64,000 nucleotides of DNA from Brachionus rotundiformis. Lineage: Eukaryota > Rotifera > Eurotatoria > Ploima > Brachionidae. Positions 21,952 through 32,400 of the stretch are shown here, piece after piece. The stretch is from NCBI GenBank assembly GCA_016802295.1, contig JAESIW010000137.1, forward strand, positions 3,565,961 through 3,629,960, in the 5' to 3' direction. Position 1 is the stretch's first letter, and every line of letters begins with the position of its first letter. The notes below the pieces were generated by a model, which saw only the letters and a list, made by a program, of their open reading frames with translations, had not been told where the DNA came from and searched no databases. Made by a program: the position numbers and the translations under genes.

Positions 21952-22978
21952 ATGCAGCAAGATCTTTTTACCTATAACCAATCTTTTGAGGCTCATTTTG
22001 ATTACACTTATCCATCTGACTATAATTATTCATATTACAGTCAATACCAACCGTCAACACCTGACCAATTCAGTTTTCTTAATCACAATCAAAGTACCAA
22101 TCTTTCATCAGATGGCATATATACACATTCAACCACTTCATCGAATGACAACCAAGATTACACCAGTGATTACAATTTTGGATCAACATTTTCATTTAAC
22201 GAAAGTCAAAATTATTCTTATAACGATTCAGCCTACCAAACACAATTGGAGACATCCTCATTCTATTCCCATTACCTTAATGTATATGAAAATACACTCA
22301 AACCAGTGTTTACCAATGATGGTTCAAAACGTTTAAGAGATGAAATTAGTGATTTATTTAGCGAAAATCAACTTAGTAGCAAGCGACCGAAAATATTAAA
22401 ACTTTATTCCAAAGAAGAAGAATCTTTTTACTATTGTGAAGATTGTAGTTTATCTTTTTCTAGTAAAGCGAAATTTCTTTTGCACCAATTTAAAGCTCAT
22501 AAAAATGGAAGTTCGTGTGTTTGTCCTGTTTGCTGTAAGTATTAAAAATCATTTTATCAAAATTATCTAATACATATTTTAATTTTAAGATAAAAAATTT
22601 GGTAATCAAGCAAATACTTTGGTTCATTTGAGAGGACATACACAAGAGAAAACATATAAATGTAACCAGTGTTCCCACGCTTTCTATGATTCATCAACTT
22701 TGAAAAAACATATGAGGACTCATACAGGCGAAAAGCCATACAATTGTCATCTGTGTCCTAAAAAATTTACTCAATCCGGTAACCTTAAAAGGCACTTACT
22801 TGTACACAAAAAGTATAATGAAGATGTCCAAATTGATTTGCCACACAAGCAAATAGATGAACAGGTAAAAAATGACTATGATTGGAGTAAATATGGAAAA
22901 GATCAATTAAATGTCCAACAACCAATCAATTATTACGACTATTATGGTTATAATACAAATAATGTCTTCAGTTTTTAA
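21952..22978 (+). CDS. C2H2 zinc-finger transcription factor 1 (four fingers)
   Basis: Two exons (21952-22534, 22590-22978) with a 55-bp phase-1 intron between the second Cys of finger 2 and the rest of that finger; 323 residues. The first half (1-150) is Tyr/Ser/Asn/Gln-rich, the style of an activation domain, followed by a basic KRPKILKL nuclear-localisation-like stretch. Fingers: YYCEDCSLSF..., CPVCYKKFGNQ..., YKCNQCSHAFYD..., YNCHLCPKKFTQSGNLKRH, with TGEKPY-type linkers. The C-terminal tail is again Tyr/Asn-rich. An upstream in-frame TTG was disregarded; the ATG at 21952 is the first Met. It is a paralog of the gene at 25092: same intron position, same intron length, same organisation. 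It should act as a sequence-specific DNA-binding regulator; targets are unknown. Confidence 0.9.
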
Positions 22979-23142
22979 TTTTACTATCCATTTTTTAAAT
23001 TCTTTTGTAAATATTATTTGTATATCTAGTAAAAAAGTTTTTTTAATAAATTAATATTATATAATTTATTTTATTTTGAATAACAAGGATTAAATCAATA
23101 AATTACTAAATAGAGCTTTCAGTAAGCGGTCAATCATTATTA

Positions 23143-23238
23143 TATATTTGTTTATATGTATGAATAAAATAAGTCACAAATTAAATAAATTTTAAATAGT
23201 AAATTAAAAAAGATTTTTAAAAAAAAGAGAGTTGATAT
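23143..23238 (+). repeat. 96-bp direct repeat, left copy, flanking a retroelement fragment
   Basis: Starts TATATTTGTTTATATGTATG and ends AGAGAGTTGATAT. The right copy (23888-23983) has the same length with about three substitutions. It brackets the LTR-element fragment exactly. Confidence 0.9.
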
Positions 23239-23887
23239 GTGTTTTGGAGCATTATCACTGTCAAGCCTTAACTCATGTCGGCCGAGATAAGATGTACAAA
23301 TATTGGACCAAGAAGTTTTTCTGGCCCTGTATGTTTAAAGATGTCGAAAGATGGCTCAGGTTAGTTTGACTGGATTGCCGGGTAGGTTGACTGGATCTTT
23401 TGGACATATTAGTGGGAATTGGGCCACATAAAAGGAAACAAGATTTTTCTATTCAAAAAACACTGCTCTCTATTTATATAAATTAAACTATTTTTGTTAA
23501 ATTTTGAGCGATCTTGCTTGGCGCCAGCAATCAATCAGTTGAGTTAGACTAACAACTAGCTACCAGAATTAGGACTCTCATGATTATAAAGGGACAAATA
23601 ACCGTGCCTAGCTAGGCCTATTTTGCCTATTTAACGTGGTGCCGTGACCAGTATATTCGAAGAACAAGCAGTTGCCGAGGAAAGGAAGAGGCCAGTTGGA
23701 AGACCGCCAAAGCAAGCGAAGATTGAGGGAAAAGTGGAAAAACAAATTAACAACATAGTGAAACAATTCAAACCTCAAGTCAATAACCCACAGGAACCGA
23801 GTAGTCCTGGATTATCCAGCATTGAGATCCGACCTGTCAGTCCAAAGTTTAACGTTCCAGTACAAAGTTTTACGTTACCACCGCAAC
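23239..23887 (+). mobile_element. Scrambled LTR-retrotransposon fragment (integrase end, LTR, PBS, gag start)
   Basis: GC-richer than its surroundings. At 23247-23350 a frame encodes the zinc-binding end of an integrase (HYHCQALTHVGRDK ... FFWPCMFKDVERW), cut before the CC pair. LTR-like noncoding sequence follows (about 23360-23635). Then comes a primer-binding-site-like TGGTGCCGTGACC at 23638, and directly after it the start of a gag-like frame (EEQAVAEERKRPVGRPPK ..., to 23887), which ends where the right repeat begins. A second TGGCGCC lies at 23519. The order pol-LTR-PBS-gag is that of an LTR circle or tandem junction, not of a normal insertion. No complete ORF remains. Confidence 0.75.
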
Positions 23888-23983
23888 TATATTTGTTTAT
23901 ATGTATGAATAAAATAAGTCACAAATTAAATAAATTTTAAATAGTAAATTAAATAAGATTTAAAAAAAAAAGAGAGTTGATAT
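23888..23983 (+). repeat. 96-bp direct repeat, right copy
   Basis: Counterpart of 23143-23238. Its near-identity over 96 bp suggests a recent event; LTR integrases normally leave only 4-6 bp duplications. Confidence 0.9.
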
Positions 23984-24880
23984 TTATGATCAAGTATTTT
24001 TCTTCAATCGAAGTCGGCTTTATTTTCTACCAGGCTATTAACCTTGGAACAGAATTACTTAGCTTTTACTCAACTAAAAAGGTCGATCTCGGCACAGATT
24101 CTAGGTAAACTTTATCAAATACACCATGATCATCTTTTTAATACTTTTTTAAAAAATATTATAAAATCAAAATTAAAATCATTGTGAATTTAATATAGTT
24201 ATTTAATTACTTTAATAATTTATTGAAAATATCTATTATTAAAATAAATAGTTATGGGATAAAATTATAATTTGAAATTCTTTGACTTTAAAAAAAAATT
24301 TTATTGATATAATTATTTTTATAAATTCTGTTTTATAATACAAGTATAAAATAAGATAAAAAATGTGTTGCAATAATTTCACTAAACAAACTTTTTATTT
24401 TTTTTAATATTATCTATCTTTCGAAATAAATGTTCTAAATTAAAAAAATTTCATAATAAAAAATAACTTAAATAAATAATATAAAAAAAAATCAAATTAA
24501 ATTTAAAAAATAAATATTAAAAGATATAAGAAAAAAATAATTAATACGAAGCTATCTTTTACACATACCAGATTGAAAACTTTTGGATTAGATTGAATCA
24601 GTTCTTTTCAATGTAGGAGGTTGTTTTTGGACTGTAGTTTTAAAATGACTATATGATTTTAGAAAGATTAAAAATTTTTTTAATTTATTAATCTGTACCA
24701 AATTAAGGCTCTTCATAATAAAAATTTAAAATTTAAAAAAAGTAATATTAATCAATGATAAGTTAAATTTTTACAAAATTAAAATAATGAAACATGAAAA
24801 ATCATATGTTACATGCTCGGTTTTTTTTATTAAATTACCTTTGATTACTTACTAATCCGTAATAGACGGTTTTCTTTTAA
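23984..24880. other. Gene-free stretch between retroelement fragment and zinc-finger gene 2
   Basis: The first about 120 bp (23984-24105) are less AT-rich and could be another element fragment, although I could not identify a protein. The rest is AT-rich without features. Confidence 0.45.
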
Positions 24881-24895
24881 TAATCAATTATCATT
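24881..24895 (+). promoter_or_regulatory. Conserved promoter element TAATCAATTATCATT (copy 2)
   Basis: Identical to the element at 21671, located 137 bp before the TATA box (160 bp in the paralog). Confidence 0.5.
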
Positions 24896-25017
24896 GATTT
24901 TTTCAATTTACTCAACCGTCTCACCTACTCAGAGTAAATTATTTTTCCAAATGATTAATTTCAAAACGACAAGTTATTACATTAATTGGCATTCAAATAT
25001 TAAAAATTACAAAAAAG

Positions 25018-25025
25018 TATAAATA
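25018..25025 (+). promoter_or_regulatory. TATA box of zinc-finger gene 2
   Basis: TATAAATA 74 bp upstream of the ATG, equivalent in position to the TATA box of the paralog. Confidence 0.55.
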
Positions 25026-25091
25026 GATAAACCCAATTCTCTCTTAATCATCTTCAACAAAAACAAAATTAATAATTTGATATTCAAAAAA

Positions 25092-26136
25092 ATGGACTCC
25101 CAAAACCTCCAATCTTACTTCCAACAAGGATATCAGTCATACAATTATTATGACTATAATAATGTTTTTTATTCTCCCAATTATCTAAATACATCGAATT
25201 TTGAGAACAATTCAACGGTAAGTAACAATTACTCATTTTCCTATTATTTTAAGGACAACGAGCAATTATACTCTCCAACTTCCTATTACAACTGTTATAA
25301 CAGCTCATACAACTCTAATGATTCTGGTTACTTGTCAACATCTGTGCCTAGTTCACCAAATGCCATTAAACTCAAGACCGATCACTCAATTGAAGTAAAT
25401 AAGGAACAAAATATAAGTAAAAAACGAAAGTTAGAATCAATTGAATGCAATGTAGATCAAGAACAAGTAACACAACATAGACAATCAAATGGGAAACGTC
25501 CTAAAGTTCTAAAGTTGCAAAATTTGGAATCAAAAGACGCTGAATATAAATGCGAAGTTTGTTTAAATGTGTTCAATAGTGCTGCTAAATTTCTAATGCA
25601 TCAATTTGTACACCACAATAATGGGAACTCTAAGCAATGTCCTGTTTGCTGTAAGTATTTAATCACATTAATTAATTTACTTTTATTAATTAATTTAAAT
25701 TTTAGTTAGAAAATTTGGTAGTTATTCGAATGCAATGGTTCATTTAAGAGGACATACTCAAGAAAAACTTTACCAATGTAGACAATGTGACAAGTCTTTT
25801 GTTGATATATCAACTCTAAAAAAACATCAAAGAATTCACAGTGGAGAAAAGCCATTTGAATGTAAAATTTGTTGCAAAAAGTTTTCACAGTCAGGGAATT
25901 TGACAAGACATCTTGCAACTCATGGTGATGAAGGAAAAAATCAGTCAAACTTTTACCAAACAGACAAAAATGACACATTTTATTCAAATCAAAATTCAAA
26001 TTACACACATGATACTTATTCTAGTGTTAATTTGGAATATAATAATCCCGAATCATTTAGCAATGTTGATATTTACAATCAATATCAATATCAATTCCCA
26101 CAAAATTACGAATTTAACTATTATTTAAATTATTAA
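25092..26136 (+). CDS. C2H2 zinc-finger transcription factor 2 (four fingers), paralog of the gene at 21952
   Basis: Two exons (25092-25650, 25706-26136) with a 55-bp phase-1 intron at the same codon as in the paralog; 329 residues. The N-terminal half is Tyr/Asn/Ser-rich. A basic stretch (NGKRPKVLKLQNLE) precedes four fingers: YKCEVCLNVFNS..., CPVCFRKFGSYSN..., YQCRQCDKSFVD..., FECKICCKKFSQSGNLTRH. The HLRGHTQEK and SGEKPF linkers match the paralog closely, while the disordered halves have diverged; this means purifying selection on DNA binding. The tail is Tyr/Asn/Gln-rich. The start is the first ATG after the TATA box. Both genes lie in the same orientation about 3 kb apart, indicating tandem duplication followed by retroelement insertion between them. 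Confidence 0.9.
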
Positions 26137-27375
26137 ATAATCTTTTATTTTTTATTTCTGTATATATCCAATTTTATGTAAATAAAATTTAGAATTTAAT
26201 AAATAAATATAACTTTATCCTTTAACTGTCTATTAATATACTTTATAATTAAATTACTTTCAAATTAAATATGGTTGTACTGGACGAAAAATCAAAACTC
26301 ATTCGCCATGTTAAAAGATATGTATACGAGAATTGGTGGTGCTTCATACTATTTTATAAAAAAATATTTAAAAAAGACATGACGACAGTCTTACTCTTAC
26401 TGCTAAATATAAGCTGTTGCGTCTTTATATCAATTGAATGAAGCGCTAATTATTCTTTTTGAGTCATTTTCTTTTAAATCAATTTTATTTATATTTGTTT
26501 CCAAGTTTGAATATTGAAATGAAAGAATATAAAAATTTTGTTGATAATGTTAAAAGATTTTATGAACAAGAAAGAAATTATTGGATAATTTGAAGCGATC
26601 TTAGATTAGTAAAAAAGAAATTAATAGTTTATTCTCGCTAATTGAATGAAACAATCTAACAATCATTAGTTGGTAAGTACTAAAATAGAAATTAAATATT
26701 TTTTTTGCGTTCCCATTGTTTACCATTCAATTTTTCCATTGCAAGAATTCTAAAATTAAGTTTGTCTCAACCAAGAGTTTCTTATATAAGAGAAAAATTT
26801 CTCTGATTAACATAAGGTTGGATGGACTTGTTCAATATATCATTATTTTTTAAGTCTGATGGACAAATTATAGTATATATCTAAAATTAAAAGAAATAAA
26901 AAGGAAAAAAAACATAATTATTTATAAAAATCTTTCTTTAAAAAATCATTTAATTATTATATAGTTAGAGATCAACTTTTTTTTAAAGTAATTAAATTTT
27001 TTTCATATGAAAAATTTATCAATTAAGGGAAATAAATTCTTGCCATTTAGGGAATCATTAGGTCTCTCATCAGCTAAGCTCGAAATTGTTTAAATCTGCA
27101 ACTATATAAGAATTCTCATTTATCAGTCTTATCAAGCAGTGTTCATCAAAATTTATCAATTTAATTTTATAAGACAATTTAAGAAAATTAATTTTAAAAC
27201 TGGAAAAATGGATCATAGTAAAGAAATATTGAAAACAATTAAAAAAATTATTATTTAGAATATTTTATTTTGTTAATGAATATTCATTTATTTTTCTTTT
27301 TCAGTCCGGCAAAATTGAAACTTCGTAAAGGATCGGACGTTTTCGCCTTAGAATTTTTATTAATTTCTGTAGATT
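26137..27375. other. Gene-free stretch between zinc-finger gene 2 and DDX56
   Basis: Two convergent 3' ends flank this region. At 26272-26445 and about 26519-26600 two plus-strand pieces share the pattern VKRxxYE followed by an aromatic cluster and then a stop; they may be decayed copies of a transposase N-terminus. No intact gene is present. Confidence 0.4.
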
Positions 27376-29311
27376 TTAAAGATTTATAAAAATTACTTTA
27401 AATTTTTTCTGTGAATTGGTTAATCTTTTTTTATTCTTGTTCTTATTCTTTTTGCTATTAAGATTTTTCAATTGTATACCACGTAAAGATGGTGGTATAA
27501 TATAATCAGGTACATTACGCAAATGTTCATCAAGTTTGGTAATGTTCAATTCTTTGTCGTGTCTCAAAATCTGAGCTTCGCGTGGATTTTCTTCGAAGTA
27601 AGATTTGAGCTTTTCTGAATTTAAAAGTTCATTTTTTATTTCCTTTATTCTCGCCTCTTTGATGGCAATGGACGTGATCGATCTAATTACGTCTCTGGCC
27701 CTATACCTAAAACCCTCAATTTCATCCATCTTAAACCTAAAAGGCTTAAATAAAACTACAGCTTCATTTGAATCTTTAGTTTTATATTTAAAACTCTCTT
27801 TTAAATCTTTTTCAACATTTTGCATAAGATCTTTTTCGTTCTGGTCAATTAATGAAAGTGCTGTGCCTTGATTTTTACCTCTAGCTGTTCGGCCAACTCT
27901 ATGAATGTATGACTGTGTCGATAAAGGAAAATCAAAATTGATTACATTATTCACATTTCGGAAGTCTATACCTCTGGATATATTGTATTCTTTATCTTTT
28001 TTCCTAGACAAGATTTACTCAATTTTCAAAAAAACATTTTTTAAAATAATACTTTTTAGGTTTTTGTTTTAAATTTTCTTCATTTTTCTCTGCGTCATTT
28101 TCTTCAATTAGCTTCTCGTCTGATGCTATGATATTGTCATAAATGCCACCATTAAATTGTTCAATTATGTGCATTCTAGAATTAATTGGTAATTCAGAAT
28201 TCAATACGCATGAGCGTATACCAAAATTTTCCAAAAACATTTTTAGCTTATAGCAGCGATTAACAGTGTTGACAAATATCAGTGATTTGCCTTTGACCAA
28301 CTGTAGTTTAATAATTGAATACAGAAGCACAAATTTATCTTCTTCATCATTACAATTAATTTGATATTGTTCCAGTTGAACTGGATCGGGTAATTCCGAT
28401 GAGTCTTTGAGCTTCAAAATTGCCGGATTGTGCAAATATAAACTCTTAACTGTTTGTACCTCTTCATTCAGAGTGGCAGACAGCAAAATTGTTTGGATAT
28501 TTTTTGGAAGATAACTAATTTTAAATAAAAAATTATTTTTGTTAAAAATTCTAATTAATTACTTGACAAGTAGTTTCATTTCGTCTTCATAGCCAAATGA
28601 AAGCAAAAGATCTGCTTCGTCAATGACCAATAATTCTAGAGTAGATTTTAAATCCAAACAATTGTCCTCTTTCAAGTGAGCCAAGATTTTTGTTGGGGTA
28701 GAGACAATTATGTCTGGCTTGGTAGCTAATATTTGTTTCTGGGACTGTAAAGTCATTTGGGATGATGAAATATCAATTACACCAATTTCCCTCTGGCAAT
28801 ATTTCATTAATTCAACCAAATTTTTAAAAGCCTGGGAACAGAGCTCTCGACTAGGCGTTAAAATAAGAGTTGTGGTTACTTGTTTTATTCTTTGTTTTTT
28901 CATTGACAAAATTTTGTGCAGAAGAGGAATGGCATATGCGCCAGTTTTTCCTGAACCGGTTCGAGCTTTGGCAAGGATGTCTTTACCTTGAAGTATAAGA
29001 GGAATCGCTGTTTCCTGAATAGGAGTTGGTTCAGTCCAGCCTTGTTCAATAACCGCGAGCAAAATTCTATCATCGATTCCCATTTCTGTAAAACTGACAA
29101 CTTCTTCATCATCAACTTCATCGACATCAGAAAGCTGACTTTCGTTTTCCGAGTCATCCAATTTTTCTTCATTGTCCGAAATATCTTCCTTTATATGTTC
29201 ATCTTGCTCCAAATCTTTGCTTTCTTCTATTGCCTCTTCTTTTGTAGTGTTAATTTTTTTTTCTTCATTTTTATCTTTTTTCTTCTGATTCTTGATTAGT
29301 TTAGCGCACAT
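27376..29311 (-). CDS. DDX56: DEAD-box RNA helicase DDX56 (yeast Dbp9 family)
   Basis: Three exons (28563-29311, 28053-28514, 27376-28003) with 48- and 49-bp introns; 612 residues against 547 in human. DDX56/Dbp9 acts in nucleolar assembly of the large ribosomal subunit. All helicase motifs are visible: Q motif GWTEPTPIQ (about 91-99), motif I ARTGSGKT (116-123), TPSREL (152-157), DEAD (231-234), SAT at the start of exon 2, LIFVNTV, and HRVGRTARG in exon 3. The family-specific C-terminal block is also present (GFRYRARDVIRS, ARIKEIKNELLNSEKLKSYF, then NVPDYIIPPSLRG), ending in a Lys-rich tail. The N-terminal 75 residues are Lys/Glu/Asp-rich, longer than in vertebrates. The gene is followed closely upstream by HEATR6 in the same orientation (171-bp gap). 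Confidence 0.95.
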
Positions 29312-29482
29312 TTTATAACTTTATAAAATTCTTAATATTTAAAAAAAATAAAGGTCGAAATAACATTTTGAAGTACATTACTACTTCATACATATTTAAT
29401 TAATTTTTTTATACATATATGATTTTTTATTAAATAAATAAATTAAAATTTTAAAATTTTGTAGTTTTCTGGAAACATATAA

Positions 29483-32400
29483 TTAATCATAAACGCTTTT
29501 AAATGGAAACTTTTTACGATACTCGGTATTTTTTTCTTTATTATCATATGATGAGTATATTGTCTCAGTTTCAGAGGATTCTGAGTCATCATACGATTTT
29601 TCTTCTTTTGGTTTTAATAAAATCCCATTTAATAGATTTACGCAATCTTCATCGAAACTCGAATTTTTGTTTAAATTTAAAAAATTTAAGTTTGTTAAAG
29701 CTTCATTGTACAATTGAACTAAAAAAAATATAAAATTCTTAATCTATAAAATTTGTATAGTAAAGAATAGAAAATTTTTGCTTATTTATTTGTAAAATTA
29801 AATTTTTAAGGTAATAAATTTAACAATCGCAGATCATCTTATTCCCAATAACAGCATATAAGAAATTAATAAAATTAATGATTCAGATTTCTTACTTCAT
29901 AAATACGTTTTTATCTTAATCCTACTGCTCTGCTTTTAATTAATAATTATATTTTTTCATCAATTATTTAATAATTATTCTTTTAAACTTAGAATTTTAA
30001 ATTAAGGTAAAATGTATTTATGAAATGAAATCTTGCCATTAATTGAATTTCATATATTTTTTTATAAATAAAATTTACCTTCTATTTTATGTGATTCTAT
30101 TTGATCATAAATAGTCTTAATATAATCCACAATATAATTTCTCAGTTCACTAAGTGTAAGATTTATATTTTCTTGCTTGGACGTTTGTTTTGGATTTGAA
30201 TTAAGCTTGAGTTGATTCAAACTGTTGGTCATTAACTTTTCAAGATCTTCAATTCTCAAGTATTTGCACAAAAATGTAAATAATTTACACAACTTATAAA
30301 CAAAGTGTAATTTTATTTTAATAAAATGAATACCTACCTGGTGGGTAAGTGTATTTTTATGCTGAATTTCATTAGTGGCGTCCATATTTTCATTTTTAAG
30401 TTTAGAAAATCCTTCAATTAGTCCATACCAAATTTTCAGATAAATTGATTCATTTGCATTGCTTCGTATAATGTTAACATCACCGGTATTTATACTCATT
30501 AAAGCAATACAAGCATTAATTCTTACTTTGAAATTGTTTGAGTTGACAAATAATTCCAATAGTGTACCATAAAATAGCTGCAACCAATGAGGATTTTTGT
30601 GGCTTAGGGTCCAGTTATTAAACTTTTTCATTGCTACTCCAATTGCATGTGATAAATTCCATTTTACTTTTAGCATTTTTACATTTTTACATTGGCAAAG
30701 AGTTTCGATAGCTTTTCCAATCGATTTTCCCACCTTTTCCAAGTCCAGCTGCGTTCCTAGAAGTTCAATATCTGTTGAACTTGCGTAATTTATCAAATTT
30801 CCTAGGGCCCTAACCAAATAAGACTTGAGCTTTTCAGACTCTCTTTGACACGCAATTGTTGCCGAATCCAACAACTGGTACCATAAATTCAGATTAAATT
30901 CTTCTATAAACACATTTCCAACTCTTTCTATATTTTCTATGAGCACTTCACTTAAATTAGACATTGACCAAGCCGTTTTTTGTCGTACCAAATTATTGCT
31001 GTCATTTTTAATCAAATTTAAGAGACAAAGTGACAAATCTGTTAAAAAATTTTGATCTTCTTTCAATGATGCAAAAGTAACATAGACACCTAAGGCTCTT
31101 ACACTGGCAGCTCGAATCAAATTCGACTGAGACTTGGTCAAATGAAGAAGATTAGTCAGACAAAAAATTCGTTTCTGGTATGGCAATAGTTCAAAAATTG
31201 GTGCACCTATACTTGCCAAGCAATCACATGCTGAACTTGATATCAAATATCGTTGTTCATCAATCAAATATTCACTTAAAAGCTTTGAATTTAACAAGTT
31301 GGACCATAATTTACAGCAATCATTTAAATCTATGGAATTCATTTGTCTTAGTTCGTGTGTGGCTAGACAACGACAAAATTCTTCAGTAAATTTTATGGTT
31401 CTGAGTATGAGTTGATTGGAATTTTGACATTCAGAATTAAAATTACAATTTAAATTTTCCAGAATAAGTTGGCACAGATTTTCAAATAAAATTTCTTTTT
31501 TCATTAAGTCAAAATAGTGTTGGGCCATAATTGCCAATAAATCCAAACATGGTACACTTATTGATGATGTAGATAGCGAGTTTTGTATACAGAAATCAAC
31601 TAACCAACTTTTACTATTTGAACTGTTTTCTTGATAGTTTAAATCGTACATTTGTTTACAATTTGGAGTCATTTGACCACTTGCTGTATTAGATTCGTAA
31701 AAATATTTAACTCTTGTTTGATTTATATTGGGCACTTTTAAATTGGTAAATTTTTCAAATTTATCAGATAAATCTTCTTCTTCCATAATGGATGAACAAG
31801 TTGAAGAGCGCACAGAACCTTGGCTCATAAAAGTGTTCATGTTTTTAAGTGGAGAAACTAAAGCCATATGAACCTCAGCCATATGGTAATAGGTTACCAA
31901 AATAGTATTTAAACAATTCAATATTTCATGCAAAACATTGGTTTTTTCCTTGTTTTGCAAGCTTTGATTGAGAATGGAGTTTTTTTGCTCCAACAGAATA
32001 TTCAAACTTAATATTAATTTATATAAAAGACCTGGCTTCAGCTTTTGGTAAGGAGTAGCCTTAATTAATTGCTGAAGACACTTGAGTAAATTTATCTGAT
32101 TGAGCTGAAATGGCTCCCGATTTAAACAGATAAAAATATCATTGTATAACTGCCGAATAATTGTGCTGATTGTGTAAGATATTGGTAAAAAAGATTGATG
32201 ACTTTGGTTTGATTGAAAGGAAAGACTAGATGACAAGTCATCTGCAGCTGCGATTGAAAAAAATGATCGAACATATTCCAAATAGAGTGCTAAGGCAGTT
32301 GCAGCTAGTAAACGGACTTTAGGTGATGGATCATTTTTTACCGAATAAAACAATCTAGTATTATTTGATTCCAAAAATGATTTCCAATAGCTCACAATTG

